From assembly GCA_013415865.1 (NCBI GenBank), contig CP058896.1, positions 1,097,957 to 1,161,956 of the forward strand: a stretch of 64,000 bases of DNA. Direction: 5' to 3'. Source of the stretch: Methanomassiliicoccales archaeon (GTDB lineage: Archaea; Thermoplasmatota; Thermoplasmata; Methanomassiliicoccales; UBA472). A model generated the notes under the pieces. The model ran no database searches, was not told the origin of the DNA, and worked only from the letters and a program-made list of their open reading frames with translations. The translations under genes and the position numbers were made by a program. This document shows, in pieces, positions 7,901-16,344 of the stretch (its first letter is position 1; the number at the start of each line of letters is the position of its first letter).

Positions 7901-10796
7901 AATCTTCGTGTCGCAGAGCGGCCAATTGGAAGTGAACGACACTGTCGGAACGATGTACATCAACGAATATAGGAATCAACAGCAAAATGTCATTATCCGA
8001 GAGAATGGAACATTGGTCTTGAACGCAACATTGTTCATGAAGCAGAGCAATGCTAACCAATACTGGATCGTCGTTCAGGATAATGGTAGGCTGGTTCTCA
8101 ATGGAGGAGGTCTGATATCATCAGATCAAGCGCTGACCGTCTATCTTGCAAACAATGCGAACCTTACTATAACGAACGCAAACCCGCAATCGAATAGTAA
8201 GGTGACCATCATCGCCGATGACACCTCGTCTATATACATAGCGAACTCTGGAATCGGTTATGATTTCATCGCGCCAAGCACCTCCCAGGCGGTATTTGTC
8301 GCATATGACTCACTGTTCCTGAGGAAGTGGACATACTTTGGAGGTCAAGCCATAGCAGATCTGACGAGCGTTGCGATTCCGAAGCTGGACCCGAGCGAGA
8401 ATGCTATCATCAACCATTACCGTTGGATAACGGTCACCACATACGATGGAAGTGGCACAGTAAAATTGTCCGGAGTATATGTCGAGTTAAAGAGCTGGAA
8501 CACCGCAATACCGATCTACTATGCCTCTGGAGTGAGCGACTCCAATGCGGAGGTCAAGTTCAAGGCGATCTGTGATGTAATTGTCGCGGGGCCATCCGTT
8601 CAAGATTATGGCAACTACAAAATTAATGGAACATATTGGGTTGATGGTAACAGGATCGATTCCTTGGCTGATCAAGAGGTCAGTCTATTGTATTACACAG
8701 AGCCATTATCGATCGCCAACAGCGTTGAAAAGCTGATAATACCCGTCCTGTTATCCGATGTATCGATAGTGGCCAGCGATATTGTGGTATCTCCCACAAA
8801 TCCTGTGACGAACACAACAGCGACTTTATCGGCCACAATAAAGAATTTAGGCAGCCAGGCAGCTAATGGAGTTAACATTACGTTCTATCTTAATACAACT
8901 GGAACAAGAACGTATTTAGTTAGCCGCATAGTGACGAGCATACCGAGTGGGCAGTCCTATACGGTCAACGTCCCATGGATGCCAAAAAAGCCTGGCAATG
9001 AGACAATCCTCGTAACACTAGACGAAGGACAGGTCTTGAATGAGAGTACCAGGGGCAATAATCAGGCAAGCATCAATGTGAAGGTCTTGGACATTCCACA
9101 CATATATGTTTCCCAAATATCCTTCAACATTGGTTCAGGAACTATGCCCATCTCCCAGGCCATCGTGGGTCAGCAGGTGAAGATAAATGCGAAACTTGTA
9201 AATGACGGAGAATCGTCTGCAACAGACTTTACTGTAAGCTTCTGGCTCAATCAACCGGTAACTGGAACCTTGATAAGCACGGTGCCTGTATCGAACATCG
9301 CCGCGGGCTCGGAGTACACGGCATCTACGTTCTGGGAGGCAACATCCATCTCTGGTGGAGGTGCCTACCAGAACAGGCAGATATTTGTTACCGTGGATAA
9401 GATGGAATATACTAAGGTCACTGACGTCCCTCAATCTCAGATCATCCAGATCATAGATGATCGTCCTGACCTTATAATTGAAGACGATGTCGTCGTGACC
9501 AAGGGAGCTACGATAGCATCGGGAGCGAGCCTAGGTGAGAGGATAAAGGTATGGTTCAATGTAACAAATGTCGGCATGTCCACTGCTGAAGACGCGGTCA
9601 TATTGGTCAACATGACCTCTGGGACAACCAACGTGGTCTTAGCAACATTTGTGATCACATTAGACCCGAGCGAGACACGACAGTATAATGTAAGTTGGCT
9701 CGTCAGCGGTATTGCCCTTGGCACGTATGATCTGAACATATGGGCCAATCCGAACCAGACCTTTAAAGAGGCCTCTCAGACGAATAATCATTACATCACA
9801 GAATTCGACGTGGTCGTCTTAGAGGACCCTGTGATCGAGATCGTCCTGCAGACAGGTGGAAAGACAACCTTCGAGCCTGGTGATAAGATCACAGTGAGCG
9901 GGACGATCAAGAGCAAGGATGGCATACCCATCGTTGGTCAGCCGGTAAAGGTCAGCCTGAGAGACAGTAAAGGATTCCAGATCGGCACCGCTCAAACAAG
10001 GACGACCGACGAGACCGGTTGGTTCATAACTACGATCAACGTATCTCCTGACTATTCTGGAAAGGAGGCCTACGTCACCGTAACGATAAATGATGGCGTA
10101 CAGGACGTTTCTGGTTCGGTGAAGATCAACATATCGACAGAAGAAGGTCTACCGATCCCACTCTGGCTAATACTGTTGATCATAGTTGTGATAGTATTGG
10201 TCGTAGCGTTCTTCTCTTGGTACCTGTACCGTTACAGCCTAGGAAAGATGGTTGAGTGCGGCGAATGCGGTGCATTGATCCCGGAGAGCTCTAAACGTTG
10301 CCCGAAGTGCGGAACGGTCTTCGAGACCGGAACGGCAAAATGCTCGGAGTGTGGTGCATGGATACCGGCCAATGCAACAGAGTGCCCGGAATGCCACGCC
10401 AAGTTCCTAACGATAGCGGTCGAGCCAGAGAAAGGGGACGCATACACCAAGGCAATGAAGGAACAGTATGACCAGTATGTGAACGGTTACCGCCAGCAGG
10501 CGATGGCAGCCCTTGGTTCAAAATACTCCGAGGAGAAATTCCAAGAGTGGTTGAAGACCGAACCAGGATTCCTAACCTACGACCAATGGGTGAAGAAGAC
10601 CGAGGAGGACCGGAAGTCAGGCGTCTTCCCCTGCCCCAACTGTGGTACCCCGAACCCCCGCGGAAGCACCATATGTCACAAGTGCGGCACGGTGTTCGCG
10701 ACCGTCCAAAAGGAGCAGCCACCAGAGGAGAAACCGAGGACCTTCCGGAAGATCGTCAAACGCGATAAGGAAAAGAAGCCTCCTGAGGGTCAGTAG
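4968..10796 (+). CDS. Giant CARDB-type surface protein with cytoplasmic zinc ribbons
   Basis: A 1942-residue exported protein. Residues 1-38 form a signal peptide (KLTK, a long hydrophobic core, then VAAPIVAEGA). The extracellular part contains right-handed-repeat-like segments and several CARDB/Ig-like modules with the recurring pattern 'PDLxxSxxxI..P..G......N.G...A.....F' and many N-glycosylation sequons. A single membrane helix lies at about 1731-1755 (PLWLILLIIVVIVLVVAFF). The cytoplasmic tail carries zinc ribbons: CGECG...CPKCG and CSECG...CPECH from about 1764, then CPNCG...CHKCG from about 1889. It ends in a basic motif RTFRKIVKR. A moderately AT-rich block (6355-6800) encodes a diverged copy of an upstream domain. 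Surface adhesin, sensor or S-layer-associated roles are possible; the function is unknown. Confidence 0.75.
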   Translation: MKMGDKLTKFASAMIVWCMVSTSLLGLLLVAAPIVAEGAGVSNADVTIGADNPLVIMGGIYVLGHNLTVGSGGTAYFENCRINVTQNYDPAHPFDPADLMYWIKVQDGGQLILKNVTVTNQLVTQNMPAPGLGIIVRNDGYMLVQNSTLAFPGHFVVDNAHLIMWDSVVKGIDAQTIAEECDLSYFVPDYFDDAPVMLFISSDVQLYNTKLLGTFKNSIWTNTPDLLSFSYPFATDDSSRKTVTYSFERNVLPSVTGTAVGENAVNLTMEDGLFYSVEAGEQLTSQGFDIAGLSFSSADVGFITLNIQYSAPYPFADATPDAFSYTIPFGSPVATGITVTPTWGPDPSDDMEIVKSASLPSMSSQDLANLLISYTNGGSNVVKINRIWVDVGLEYQSYRNITLAGNTNFLAVNSVLDINNYNYTDEYNYTWNKLVIADQATAYLYGVNVTDTKGTPSPDGISPIICDSKNVIILPEEKSILDNTGQSITSLFMNDDNYYSIQNGQTFNINKFTTNGLSGGLLSARLYVRYIANVGYTTSNYLTWGIGESSVKKNAILFSYQTGETQVSYDLFTNGVTTIEDIQSLNISFENVGGETIGIDQLWLEIELDPNVYIYRWANFNVTDEQALPVDGAKISLVDQRGNPLVYISPSGTSSTPPIEVLNYLGRTASDFNITDPFGHASVPVLTEIVNSWSLPRSMDLYGVRSPMRYDATVTYVNATSVLFDESVAVSFEQFPEMSIVGLDLDVKMEGLYVDKPDLLPINPGHSPEPMYKNMTGSTVNVTVWNKGITAAQFITVQVLDIYKAKTIIVANVTVNSLLPGEWAVITVPWVNNTDGLHEIKFIVDPKNTILEEDESNNAISHYVNVLPLLPDLSVSNSDINFSMTPAMTGIPLTITATIYNTYGRADAVNATVSFYLGQPTSGGILIGTDRVTVSAGGQVNATLVWNPSVVGKFTIYVVVSGVLEYSYANNQAYANLAIFVSQSGQLEVNDTVGTMYINEYRNQQQNVIIRENGTLVLNATLFMKQSNANQYWIVVQDNGRLVLNGGGLISSDQALTVYLANNANLTITNANPQSNSKVTIIADDTSSIYIANSGIGYDFIAPSTSQAVFVAYDSLFLRKWTYFGGQAIADLTSVAIPKLDPSENAIINHYRWITVTTYDGSGTVKLSGVYVELKSWNTAIPIYYASGVSDSNAEVKFKAICDVIVAGPSVQDYGNYKINGTYWVDGNRIDSLADQEVSLLYYTEPLSIANSVEKLIIPVLLSDVSIVASDIVVSPTNPVTNTTATLSATIKNLGSQAANGVNITFYLNTTGTRTYLVSRIVTSIPSGQSYTVNVPWMPKKPGNETILVTLDEGQVLNESTRGNNQASINVKVLDIPHIYVSQISFNIGSGTMPISQAIVGQQVKINAKLVNDGESSATDFTVSFWLNQPVTGTLISTVPVSNIAAGSEYTASTFWEATSISGGGAYQNRQIFVTVDKMEYTKVTDVPQSQIIQIIDDRPDLIIEDDVVVTKGATIASGASLGERIKVWFNVTNVGMSTAEDAVILVNMTSGTTNVVLATFVITLDPSETRQYNVSWLVSGIALGTYDLNIWANPNQTFKEASQTNNHYITEFDVVVLEDPVIEIVLQTGGKTTFEPGDKITVSGTIKSKDGIPIVGQPVKVSLRDSKGFQIGTAQTRTTDETGWFITTINVSPDYSGKEAYVTVTINDGVQDVSGSVKINISTEEGLPIPLWLILLIIVVIVLVVAFFSWYLYRYSLGKMVECGECGALIPESSKRCPKCGTVFETGTAKCSECGAWIPANATECPECHAKFLTIAVEPEKGDAYTKAMKEQYDQYVNGYRQQAMAALGSKYSEEKFQEWLKTEPGFLTYDQWVKKTEEDRKSGVFPCPNCGTPNPRGSTICHKCGTVFATVQKEQPPEEKPRTFRKIVKRDKEKKPPEGQ

Positions 10797-10803
10797 GCAT
10801 AAA

Positions 10804-10827
10804 CCCTTTTTCTTTTCTCCCTTTTTG
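10804..10827 (+). terminator. Pyrimidine-rich terminator
   Basis: Three T-runs (10807-10811, 10813-10816, 10822-10826) lie just after the giant gene's stop, in the gap between convergent transcription units. Confidence 0.5.
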
Positions 10828-10886
10828 ATCCTGTATGATAAGATCATTAGAGATGAAGATGACAATGGTTCATCCTGGTGACATTA

Positions 10887-10908
10887 TTGAAAAATAATTG
10901 AAGAAAAT
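10887..10908 (-). terminator. T-rich terminator of the pilus operon
   Basis: Read on the minus strand this gap has T-rich runs immediately after the ATPase stop codon; no stable hairpin is seen. Confidence 0.35.
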
Positions 10909-10918
10909 CGTTTAAAGG

Positions 10919-12601
10919 TCAGAGCTGAAGGGTCTTTTCCCTTACCTCTTTCATCACTCTTTCGGGGTTGCGATAATAGGCCGATATGACCTTTGCGACC
11001 TGTTTGTAATTGTTCACCCCTAGCTTCCTCATATACTCCAATATCTCAACGCGCCTTTGGAGCTCTCTCTCCATCTCTCTCGGGGACCACGACTTGATGG
11101 CCCTCACCTTCTCAAAGATGTAGCTATGACCGCTATAATTGAAAGAGTCGTCGGCCGGATTCCAGGTGAACACCGAGTTTGTGATCAGCTCACCTGTCTC
11201 AGGGTCCATCCCTACGATCTCAGTGATCGATTTCACACGTCTGGTCATCTTCGTGCCGACCTTGACCTGTGCCTGTAGGAGGACGATGTCGAGAGCTGTT
11301 ATCAGGGCCCTTGGCAGATTGATCGGGTCGTTCTCCATACGATGGACCATCGCCTGAACGTCCTCGGCGTGGAATGTTGAGTATGATGTCTTTCCTGTGG
11401 CCATGGCCTGGAATACGACATAGGCCTCCTTGCCCCTCACCTCACCGACCATCAGGTAGTCAGGCCTCTGTCTCAAGGCAGCGGTCAACAGATCGAACAT
11501 GTCGACCTGTCCGACCGAACCTGATTTCTTTCCTCCGAACCCTTCCCTTGTAAGACCTGGTATCCAGTTCTCATGAGGAAGGTTCAGTTCCCTCGTATCC
11601 TCTATGGAGATGATCTTCTTCTGCGGGGGTATGAACAGAAGTACCGCATTGAGCGTCGTTGTCTTGCCTGAAGCGGTACCCCCGCAGACAAGCATCGACG
11701 AGCCGAACTCGGTGGCGATCCAGAGATATGCCATCATCTCTGTGCTCATTGTCTTGAACTTGATCAGGTCCAACGGAGTGAAAGGGTTCTCCTTGAACCG
11801 TCTTATTGTGAAGGAGGAACCTCTTTTGGTCACATGTTTGCCCAAGCTGGCATTTAAACGCGAGCCATCTGGGATCGTCGCATCTAGCAAGGGGTCGGCC
11901 ACAGAGATATGCTTCCCACAGCGCTGGGCCATCCAGACCACGAAAGCATCGAGCTCCCTGTCCGTATAGAACTTTACATTGGACTTTATAGAACCGTATT
12001 TCCTATGGAAGATGTATAAGGGGATGTTCACCCCATCGCAAGATACGTCCTCAACATTCGGGTCTATCATCATCACATCTATGACGCCGTACCCAACGAA
12101 ATCTCGCTTGAGATAGTACAATATGCGCTCCTTGGAGACCGGGTTGAGCGTGACATTAAATGTCTTGAGGAGCTCCTCCATGCCTTTCTTCACCAAGAGG
12201 CCCCTTTCCTCAGGCCTCTTCTCATCTGTGAGGTTAAGGGTGATCGTCAAGGACTCCTTCAATATATCCAGGAGGTCTTTCTCATCAGGCGTCAGCTGAG
12301 GCTCTATGACCTCATAGATATACTCTGATGAGGTGTTGTCGAACTTGATCCTTACGAAGGCCGCCGGTTTTACAATTGTGTTGACCTCGACCTCATCAAC
12401 ATTTGGCTCAGTTATTTTCGGGATCTCCGTGATCGTGGATTTTGAAGGGTCGGTCAGGCTGTCCTCGCTGATCATGACCTTCATAGGTTTTGACCTTAGG
12501 CGGTAGAGAAGATTGATATAAGACTCCTTTAGACCGGACCTGGGATTCTCTTCTTTCGGCCCCATCAGCTCTTCCGGCGTTATCTCCTTTTCAGCTTCCA
12601 T
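10919..12601 (-). CDS. Type II/IV secretion ATPase, FlaI/TadA-like (second paralogue)
   Basis: A 560-residue cytoplasmic motor ATPase that powers assembly of a type IV pilus-like filament. Walker A is GGTASGKT with Lys313, followed by IISIEDTREL (Asp box), LTAALRQRPDYLMVGEVRG (Walker B) and the His box TSYSTFHAED. The N-terminal third carries the all-beta/alpha domain typical of archaeal FlaI. The start ATG 12601 has a GAGGTGA ribosome binding site and lies nine bases after the upstream membrane gene. It is last in the operon 17382-10919 and is clearly paralogous to the ATPase at 14590-16320, but diverged in the N-terminal region. Whether the two ATPases mix in one hexamer or act separately is unknown. 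Confidence 0.9.
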   Translation of the reverse strand: MEAEKEITPEELMGPKEENPRSGLKESYINLLYRLRSKPMKVMISEDSLTDPSKSTITEIPKITEPNVDEVEVNTIVKPAAFVRIKFDNTSSEYIYEVIEPQLTPDEKDLLDILKESLTITLNLTDEKRPEERGLLVKKGMEELLKTFNVTLNPVSKERILYYLKRDFVGYGVIDVMMIDPNVEDVSCDGVNIPLYIFHRKYGSIKSNVKFYTDRELDAFVVWMAQRCGKHISVADPLLDATIPDGSRLNASLGKHVTKRGSSFTIRRFKENPFTPLDLIKFKTMSTEMMAYLWIATEFGSSMLVCGGTASGKTTTLNAVLLFIPPQKKIISIEDTRELNLPHENWIPGLTREGFGGKKSGSVGQVDMFDLLTAALRQRPDYLMVGEVRGKEAYVVFQAMATGKTSYSTFHAEDVQAMVHRMENDPINLPRALITALDIVLLQAQVKVGTKMTRRVKSITEIVGMDPETGELITNSVFTWNPADDSFNYSGHSYIFEKVRAIKSWSPREMERELQRRVEILEYMRKLGVNNYKQVAKVISAYYRNPERVMKEVREKTLQL

Positions 12602-12610
12602 CTCTTCACC

Positions 12611-13531
12611 TCAGATCAATGTACCTATAAGTCCGATCAGCAACATGATGAACGAATGTCTAAGACCGTTCGCTATCACCCCATCCTGCAAGACCCCGGC
12701 CAGTATACCATCCCCGAACGCATGGATGGCCACAGAGATGATGAATATCAGCTGCACCTGTGGGATGACATCGGTCTGAATGCTGTTCGGCAGACTGGTG
12801 ATGCCCGCCTGCTCGGCCCCCTCCGCCACATCCCTGCCCGCGGTCTCCATGTTCGGAAGGAAGGTGGTGTTCAGGATGAATATCGTTGCAAGGAACACCC
12901 CGAAAGCGACGTAGATCACCACAGTATAAGTGGACATTGTCAGGCGGCGGTCATTGGCGTTGATAATATTCTCCCTGGCGTCATGAGCGACCATGTTGAG
13001 GACATCTGAAACGCTTCCACCGGCGTCGTTCGCCTTAATGATGATGGACACCATCCTCTTTGTCAGGGGGGTGTTGACCCTCTCAGAGAACAATCTTAAG
13101 GCCTCCGAGGCCGGGACACCCCAATCGATCTGCGCGGCCATCCTCTGGATCTCTGGGGTGAGACTACCATATATCCCCCGGGAGGAGACCTTGATGGCCT
13201 GCGCCAGCGTCATTCCGAATCGTCCGCCCTCCGCTACATCTCTGAGGAAATCGGGGAGCCTGTTCTCGATGTCCCTTATCTTCTTTATCTTCCAACCAGC
13301 ATAGAACCCATACGGGCCTGAGAAGATCATGAGCCCGATCATTACGAGATGGATCCACTTTATCCTTTCCCCTAGGTCTATCCTCTCGAACGCCAGCAAT
13401 GCTGCGAGGACGCAGAAGGCGGCAAGACCTATCCCACCAATGATGAGGAGCGTCTTTGAGATGTCCTTCTGCTTAATAAAAAGCTGTTCGACATCCACGA
13501 CCTCTTGTTTATCTTTCTTTTTTGCCATCAT
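12611..13531 (-). CDS. TadC/FlaJ-like pilus platform membrane protein (second)
   Basis: This 306-residue membrane protein belongs to the type II secretion F / TadC family, which forms the inner-membrane platform on which the ATPase acts. Two N-terminal helices (about 27-47 and 62-82) are followed by a cytoplasmic T2SF domain with RLPDFLRDVAEGGRFGMTLAQA and the typical SVSDVL(N)MVAHDARE segment. Further helices lie near 200-222 and 255-305. The start ATG 13531 (MMAKKKDK) follows GAGGTGAG. It sits between the first TadC-like gene and the second ATPase with six- to nine-base gaps, so all are translated from one message. Confidence 0.85.
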   Translation of the reverse strand: MMAKKKDKQEVVDVEQLFIKQKDISKTLLIIGGIGLAAFCVLAALLAFERIDLGERIKWIHLVMIGLMIFSGPYGFYAGWKIKKIRDIENRLPDFLRDVAEGGRFGMTLAQAIKVSSRGIYGSLTPEIQRMAAQIDWGVPASEALRLFSERVNTPLTKRMVSIIIKANDAGGSVSDVLNMVAHDARENIINANDRRLTMSTYTVVIYVAFGVFLATIFILNTTFLPNMETAGRDVAEGAEQAGITSLPNSIQTDVIPQVQLIFIISVAIHAFGDGILAGVLQDGVIANGLRHSFIMLLIGLIGTLI

Positions 13532-13537
13532 CTCACC

Positions 13538-14593
13538 TCACATGGTGGACTCCTTGGTGGTGTTCCAGATGAAGAAAATAAAACCGAACTGAGAGAACGG
13601 TATCATCAGTCCCACGACCATATAGAGCAGCAGGACGGTGCTGTCCGCACTGCTCCCCGAGTTCCCAGGGACAATGGCCATGATCGCCATTATGACCACC
13701 AAGAACAGAGGGAACGCGACGACCACGGTCACAAAGGTCTCAGCCATAAGACCTAACGTCTCAAGCTGTTTCCTCATGTCGAGCTTTGCCTCCTTCTCGA
13801 ACTGCTCTGCCTTCTGCAGGAAGTATGGCTTCAGCTGCCCTCCAGAGGTCGCCGTGGTGACGACACCCTGTAAGAACTCTTGGAACTTTGAAGATGGGGT
13901 ACGCTGGGCGGCCTTGCTTATCGCCGTCAGGATATCCACTCCCAGCAGCTCCGTGTCCCTGGTGATCCATTCCGCCTCGGTCTTTATCTCGCCATAGATC
14001 GGCTGTCGAGCCAGCTCCTTGAAAATCACGTCGATGTTGACATCCGCAGAGGCCATCGCCGAGATGAAGCTCATGGCGGCACCGATCCTCTTGTCAATAT
14101 CCCGTTTCCGGGTCTTTGCTTTGGATCCTGGCAAAGACATCATGACCGCCCAGGTGAGCAATGGAGGCAGCACTATGACCATCAATGTGAATATCAAGAC
14201 AAGACCGCCGGCCACATTCAAGAGAGCAATCAAGGCGGCCCCGAACAACAATCCTGCAGTGATGGAGACTATCGCCACGAGGACCGTCGTCATGTAAACA
14301 TATGCCAGGAACTCCTCTACCCTCAACCTCATATGCGCCTGTTGGAGCGAAAGCTCCAACTTGGCATTGGGCCGCATCGTACGTGTGACGAGGGGCCCCA
14401 AGACCTTCCAGCAGAGCTTTTGATAAGGAGAGAGCTTTACATAATCTGGTATGGCGCCCTTCGGCAGCTTTACCATTCTTGGCCCGGTCTCGTCTATCTT
14501 CGAGCGGATGTCCTTGGTACGGAGGTATTGTTTCTTTGATGATTCCAGGCGCGTGAATATATCTGATGATGCCTCAGGACACATCTCTCTCAA
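13538..14593 (-). CDS. TadB/TadC-like pilus platform membrane protein (first)
   Basis: A 351-residue T2SF-family membrane protein with an N-terminal cytoplasmic region, two helices (about 97-150), the cytoplasmic T2SF core (RKRDIDKRIGAAMSFISAMASADVN...) and C-terminal helices near 285-345. The longest frame begins with TTG 14593, overlapping the upstream ATPase stop as TTGA. ATG 14584 is better spaced from the GGGGG/GAGAG ribosome binding site and is probably the real start. Having two separate platform proteins recalls the TadB/TadC pair of bacterial Tad pili, whereas archaella use one FlaJ. Confidence 0.85.
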   Translation of the reverse strand: MREMCPEASSDIFTRLESSKKQYLRTKDIRSKIDETGPRMVKLPKGAIPDYVKLSPYQKLCWKVLGPLVTRTMRPNAKLELSLQQAHMRLRVEEFLAYVYMTTVLVAIVSITAGLLFGAALIALLNVAGGLVLIFTLMVIVLPPLLTWAVMMSLPGSKAKTRKRDIDKRIGAAMSFISAMASADVNIDVIFKELARQPIYGEIKTEAEWITRDTELLGVDILTAISKAAQRTPSSKFQEFLQGVVTTATSGGQLKPYFLQKAEQFEKEAKLDMRKQLETLGLMAETFVTVVVAFPLFLVVIMAIMAIVPGNSGSSADSTVLLLYMVVGLMIPFSQFGFIFFIWNTTKESTM

Positions 14594-16320
14594 CCCCCTG
14601 CTCTCTTTGCTGCTTCCATCTCTTCCATCTCCTTTCTGATGCGCAGAAGCGTCTTCTGAGGCTCCTTGTAATATGCCTGGGTGACGGCCCAGATCTTGCG
14701 ATGGTCCGTCATGTTCTTCGCGACCATGTAATTGATGATCTCTATGCGGCGATGGAACTCCTCCATCATCTCCTCCTGGGTCAGCGACTTCATCTCCATT
14801 ATCTTGTCAAAGAGGAAACTATGGCCCTTATAGATGAAACGGTCTGTGGCCTGGTCCCATTCGTAGACGGTGTTCGTGATGAGCTCGTTCGTCTCAGGCT
14901 CGAAACCTACTATCTCGATGACCTGCTTCATCCTCCTGACGTAGTCCGAGCCGACCCTCACCTGTGCCTGGATCAGCACATTCCTAAGGGCGGTTAGCAG
15001 TATCCTCGGACAGTTGATCGGAGGGTTCTCGAGACGGTTAACCATCGACTTGACCGAGTCGGCATGCATCGTCGAATAGGTGGAGTGCCCCGTCGCCATC
15101 GCTTGGAACATGATGTACGTCTCCTTACCCCTGACCTCCCCCACGATGATGTAGTTCGGTCTCTGCCTCAAAGATGCCCTGACCAGGTCATACATGTCGA
15201 TCTCGCCGGCGGCCTTACCATCAGGCCCCTTCTCTCCGACCCCCGTCCTGGTGGTCCCTGGTATCCAGTTCTCATGTGGCAGGTTGATCTCCCTTGTGTC
15301 CTCAATGCTGACGATCTTGGCCCCTGGCGGGATGAAAAGAGTGATGGAGTTCAATGCGGAGGTCTTACCAGATGCCGTCCCCCCGCACAATATCATCGAC
15401 TCGCCGTTCTCGACCCCCAGCCAAAGATAGGCCATCATCTCAGGGTTGACGGTCTTGTATTTCAGAAGGTCTACCGGGGTGAAAGGGCGGTCCTTGAAAC
15501 GCCTTATCGTGAAGGTCGAACCTCTTGTGGACACCTCCCTGGAATAGGTCGCGTTGACACGGTGACCTTCTGCGGTGGTACCATCAAGGATAGGGCTGGA
15601 GACGGAGATCTGTTTGCCCCCCCTTTGTGCTAGGGCCACGACGAATGAGTTCAGATCGTCCTCGTTAGTGAAGACCAGGTTCGTCTTTATGCTCTCGAAC
15701 TTCCTATGGGAGACGAATATAGGTATCCCTACACCATCGCAGGAGATGTCCTCAATGTCATCATCCTTCATCATTACATCGATGACCGAGTGTCCAACAA
15801 AATCTCTGATGATGTAGTATTCTATCCTTTTCTTCGACAGATCAGAGACCCTCACGCCTCTGGACTCAAGGTAGCTATCGATCGCGTGACCGAGATATTC
15901 CTTCTTGTCCATGACGGTCAGCTTCTCCCATTCATACCCAAGGGTCTTCTGCAAGGTGTCCTTTATCAGGCCCAGAAGCCCCATCTCCCTTATGTCGAGC
16001 CGAGGTTCGATGACCTCATAGAGGTGCTCGCTCGTATCGTTGTTGTAAGTGATCCTGACATAACTATAATCCGGTAGGACCGGATAGAACTCCTCCACCT
16101 CCATGGCCGGGCTGGCCAAAGGTGGTATCTCCGTTATCTTGGAACCCAATTTCTGTTCTACCTTCTCCTCCCCGAGGTTTACTTCGGTCTGGGCTTCGGA
16201 CAAGCCTGCCGGCACCATGACCTTCCTGGCCTTCTTTCGCCCCAACAGACCCCGGCCTCTTTTTTCTTTAGATCCTTCATCGCCGCCTCGGCCACCCTTG
16301 TCTACTTCACTAGCTTCCAT
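14590..16320 (-). CDS. Type II/IV secretion ATPase, FlaI/TadA-like (first paralogue)
   Basis: A 576-residue motor ATPase for pilus assembly. Motifs are Walker A GGTASGKT (about 313-320), VSIEDTREINLPHENW, LVRASLRQRPNYIIVGEVRG and the His box HSTYSTMHADS. The N-terminus has a lysine/arginine/glycine-rich stretch (about 5-40) absent from the second ATPase. ATG 16320 is chosen because AAGGTTGTG lies six bases upstream; GTG 16326 would add two residues. It lies 18 bases after the pilin-like gene and overlaps the next gene. The close match to the other ATPase from the central domain onward shows an old duplication within the operon. Confidence 0.9.
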   Translation of the reverse strand: MEASEVDKGGRGGDEGSKEKRGRGLLGRKKARKVMVPAGLSEAQTEVNLGEEKVEQKLGSKITEIPPLASPAMEVEEFYPVLPDYSYVRITYNNDTSEHLYEVIEPRLDIREMGLLGLIKDTLQKTLGYEWEKLTVMDKKEYLGHAIDSYLESRGVRVSDLSKKRIEYYIIRDFVGHSVIDVMMKDDDIEDISCDGVGIPIFVSHRKFESIKTNLVFTNEDDLNSFVVALAQRGGKQISVSSPILDGTTAEGHRVNATYSREVSTRGSTFTIRRFKDRPFTPVDLLKYKTVNPEMMAYLWLGVENGESMILCGGTASGKTSALNSITLFIPPGAKIVSIEDTREINLPHENWIPGTTRTGVGEKGPDGKAAGEIDMYDLVRASLRQRPNYIIVGEVRGKETYIMFQAMATGHSTYSTMHADSVKSMVNRLENPPINCPRILLTALRNVLIQAQVRVGSDYVRRMKQVIEIVGFEPETNELITNTVYEWDQATDRFIYKGHSFLFDKIMEMKSLTQEEMMEEFHRRIEIINYMVAKNMTDHRKIWAVTQAYYKEPQKTLLRIRKEMEEMEAAKRAGG

Positions 16321-16344
16321 CTTCACAACCTTTGTACAGTCTCT

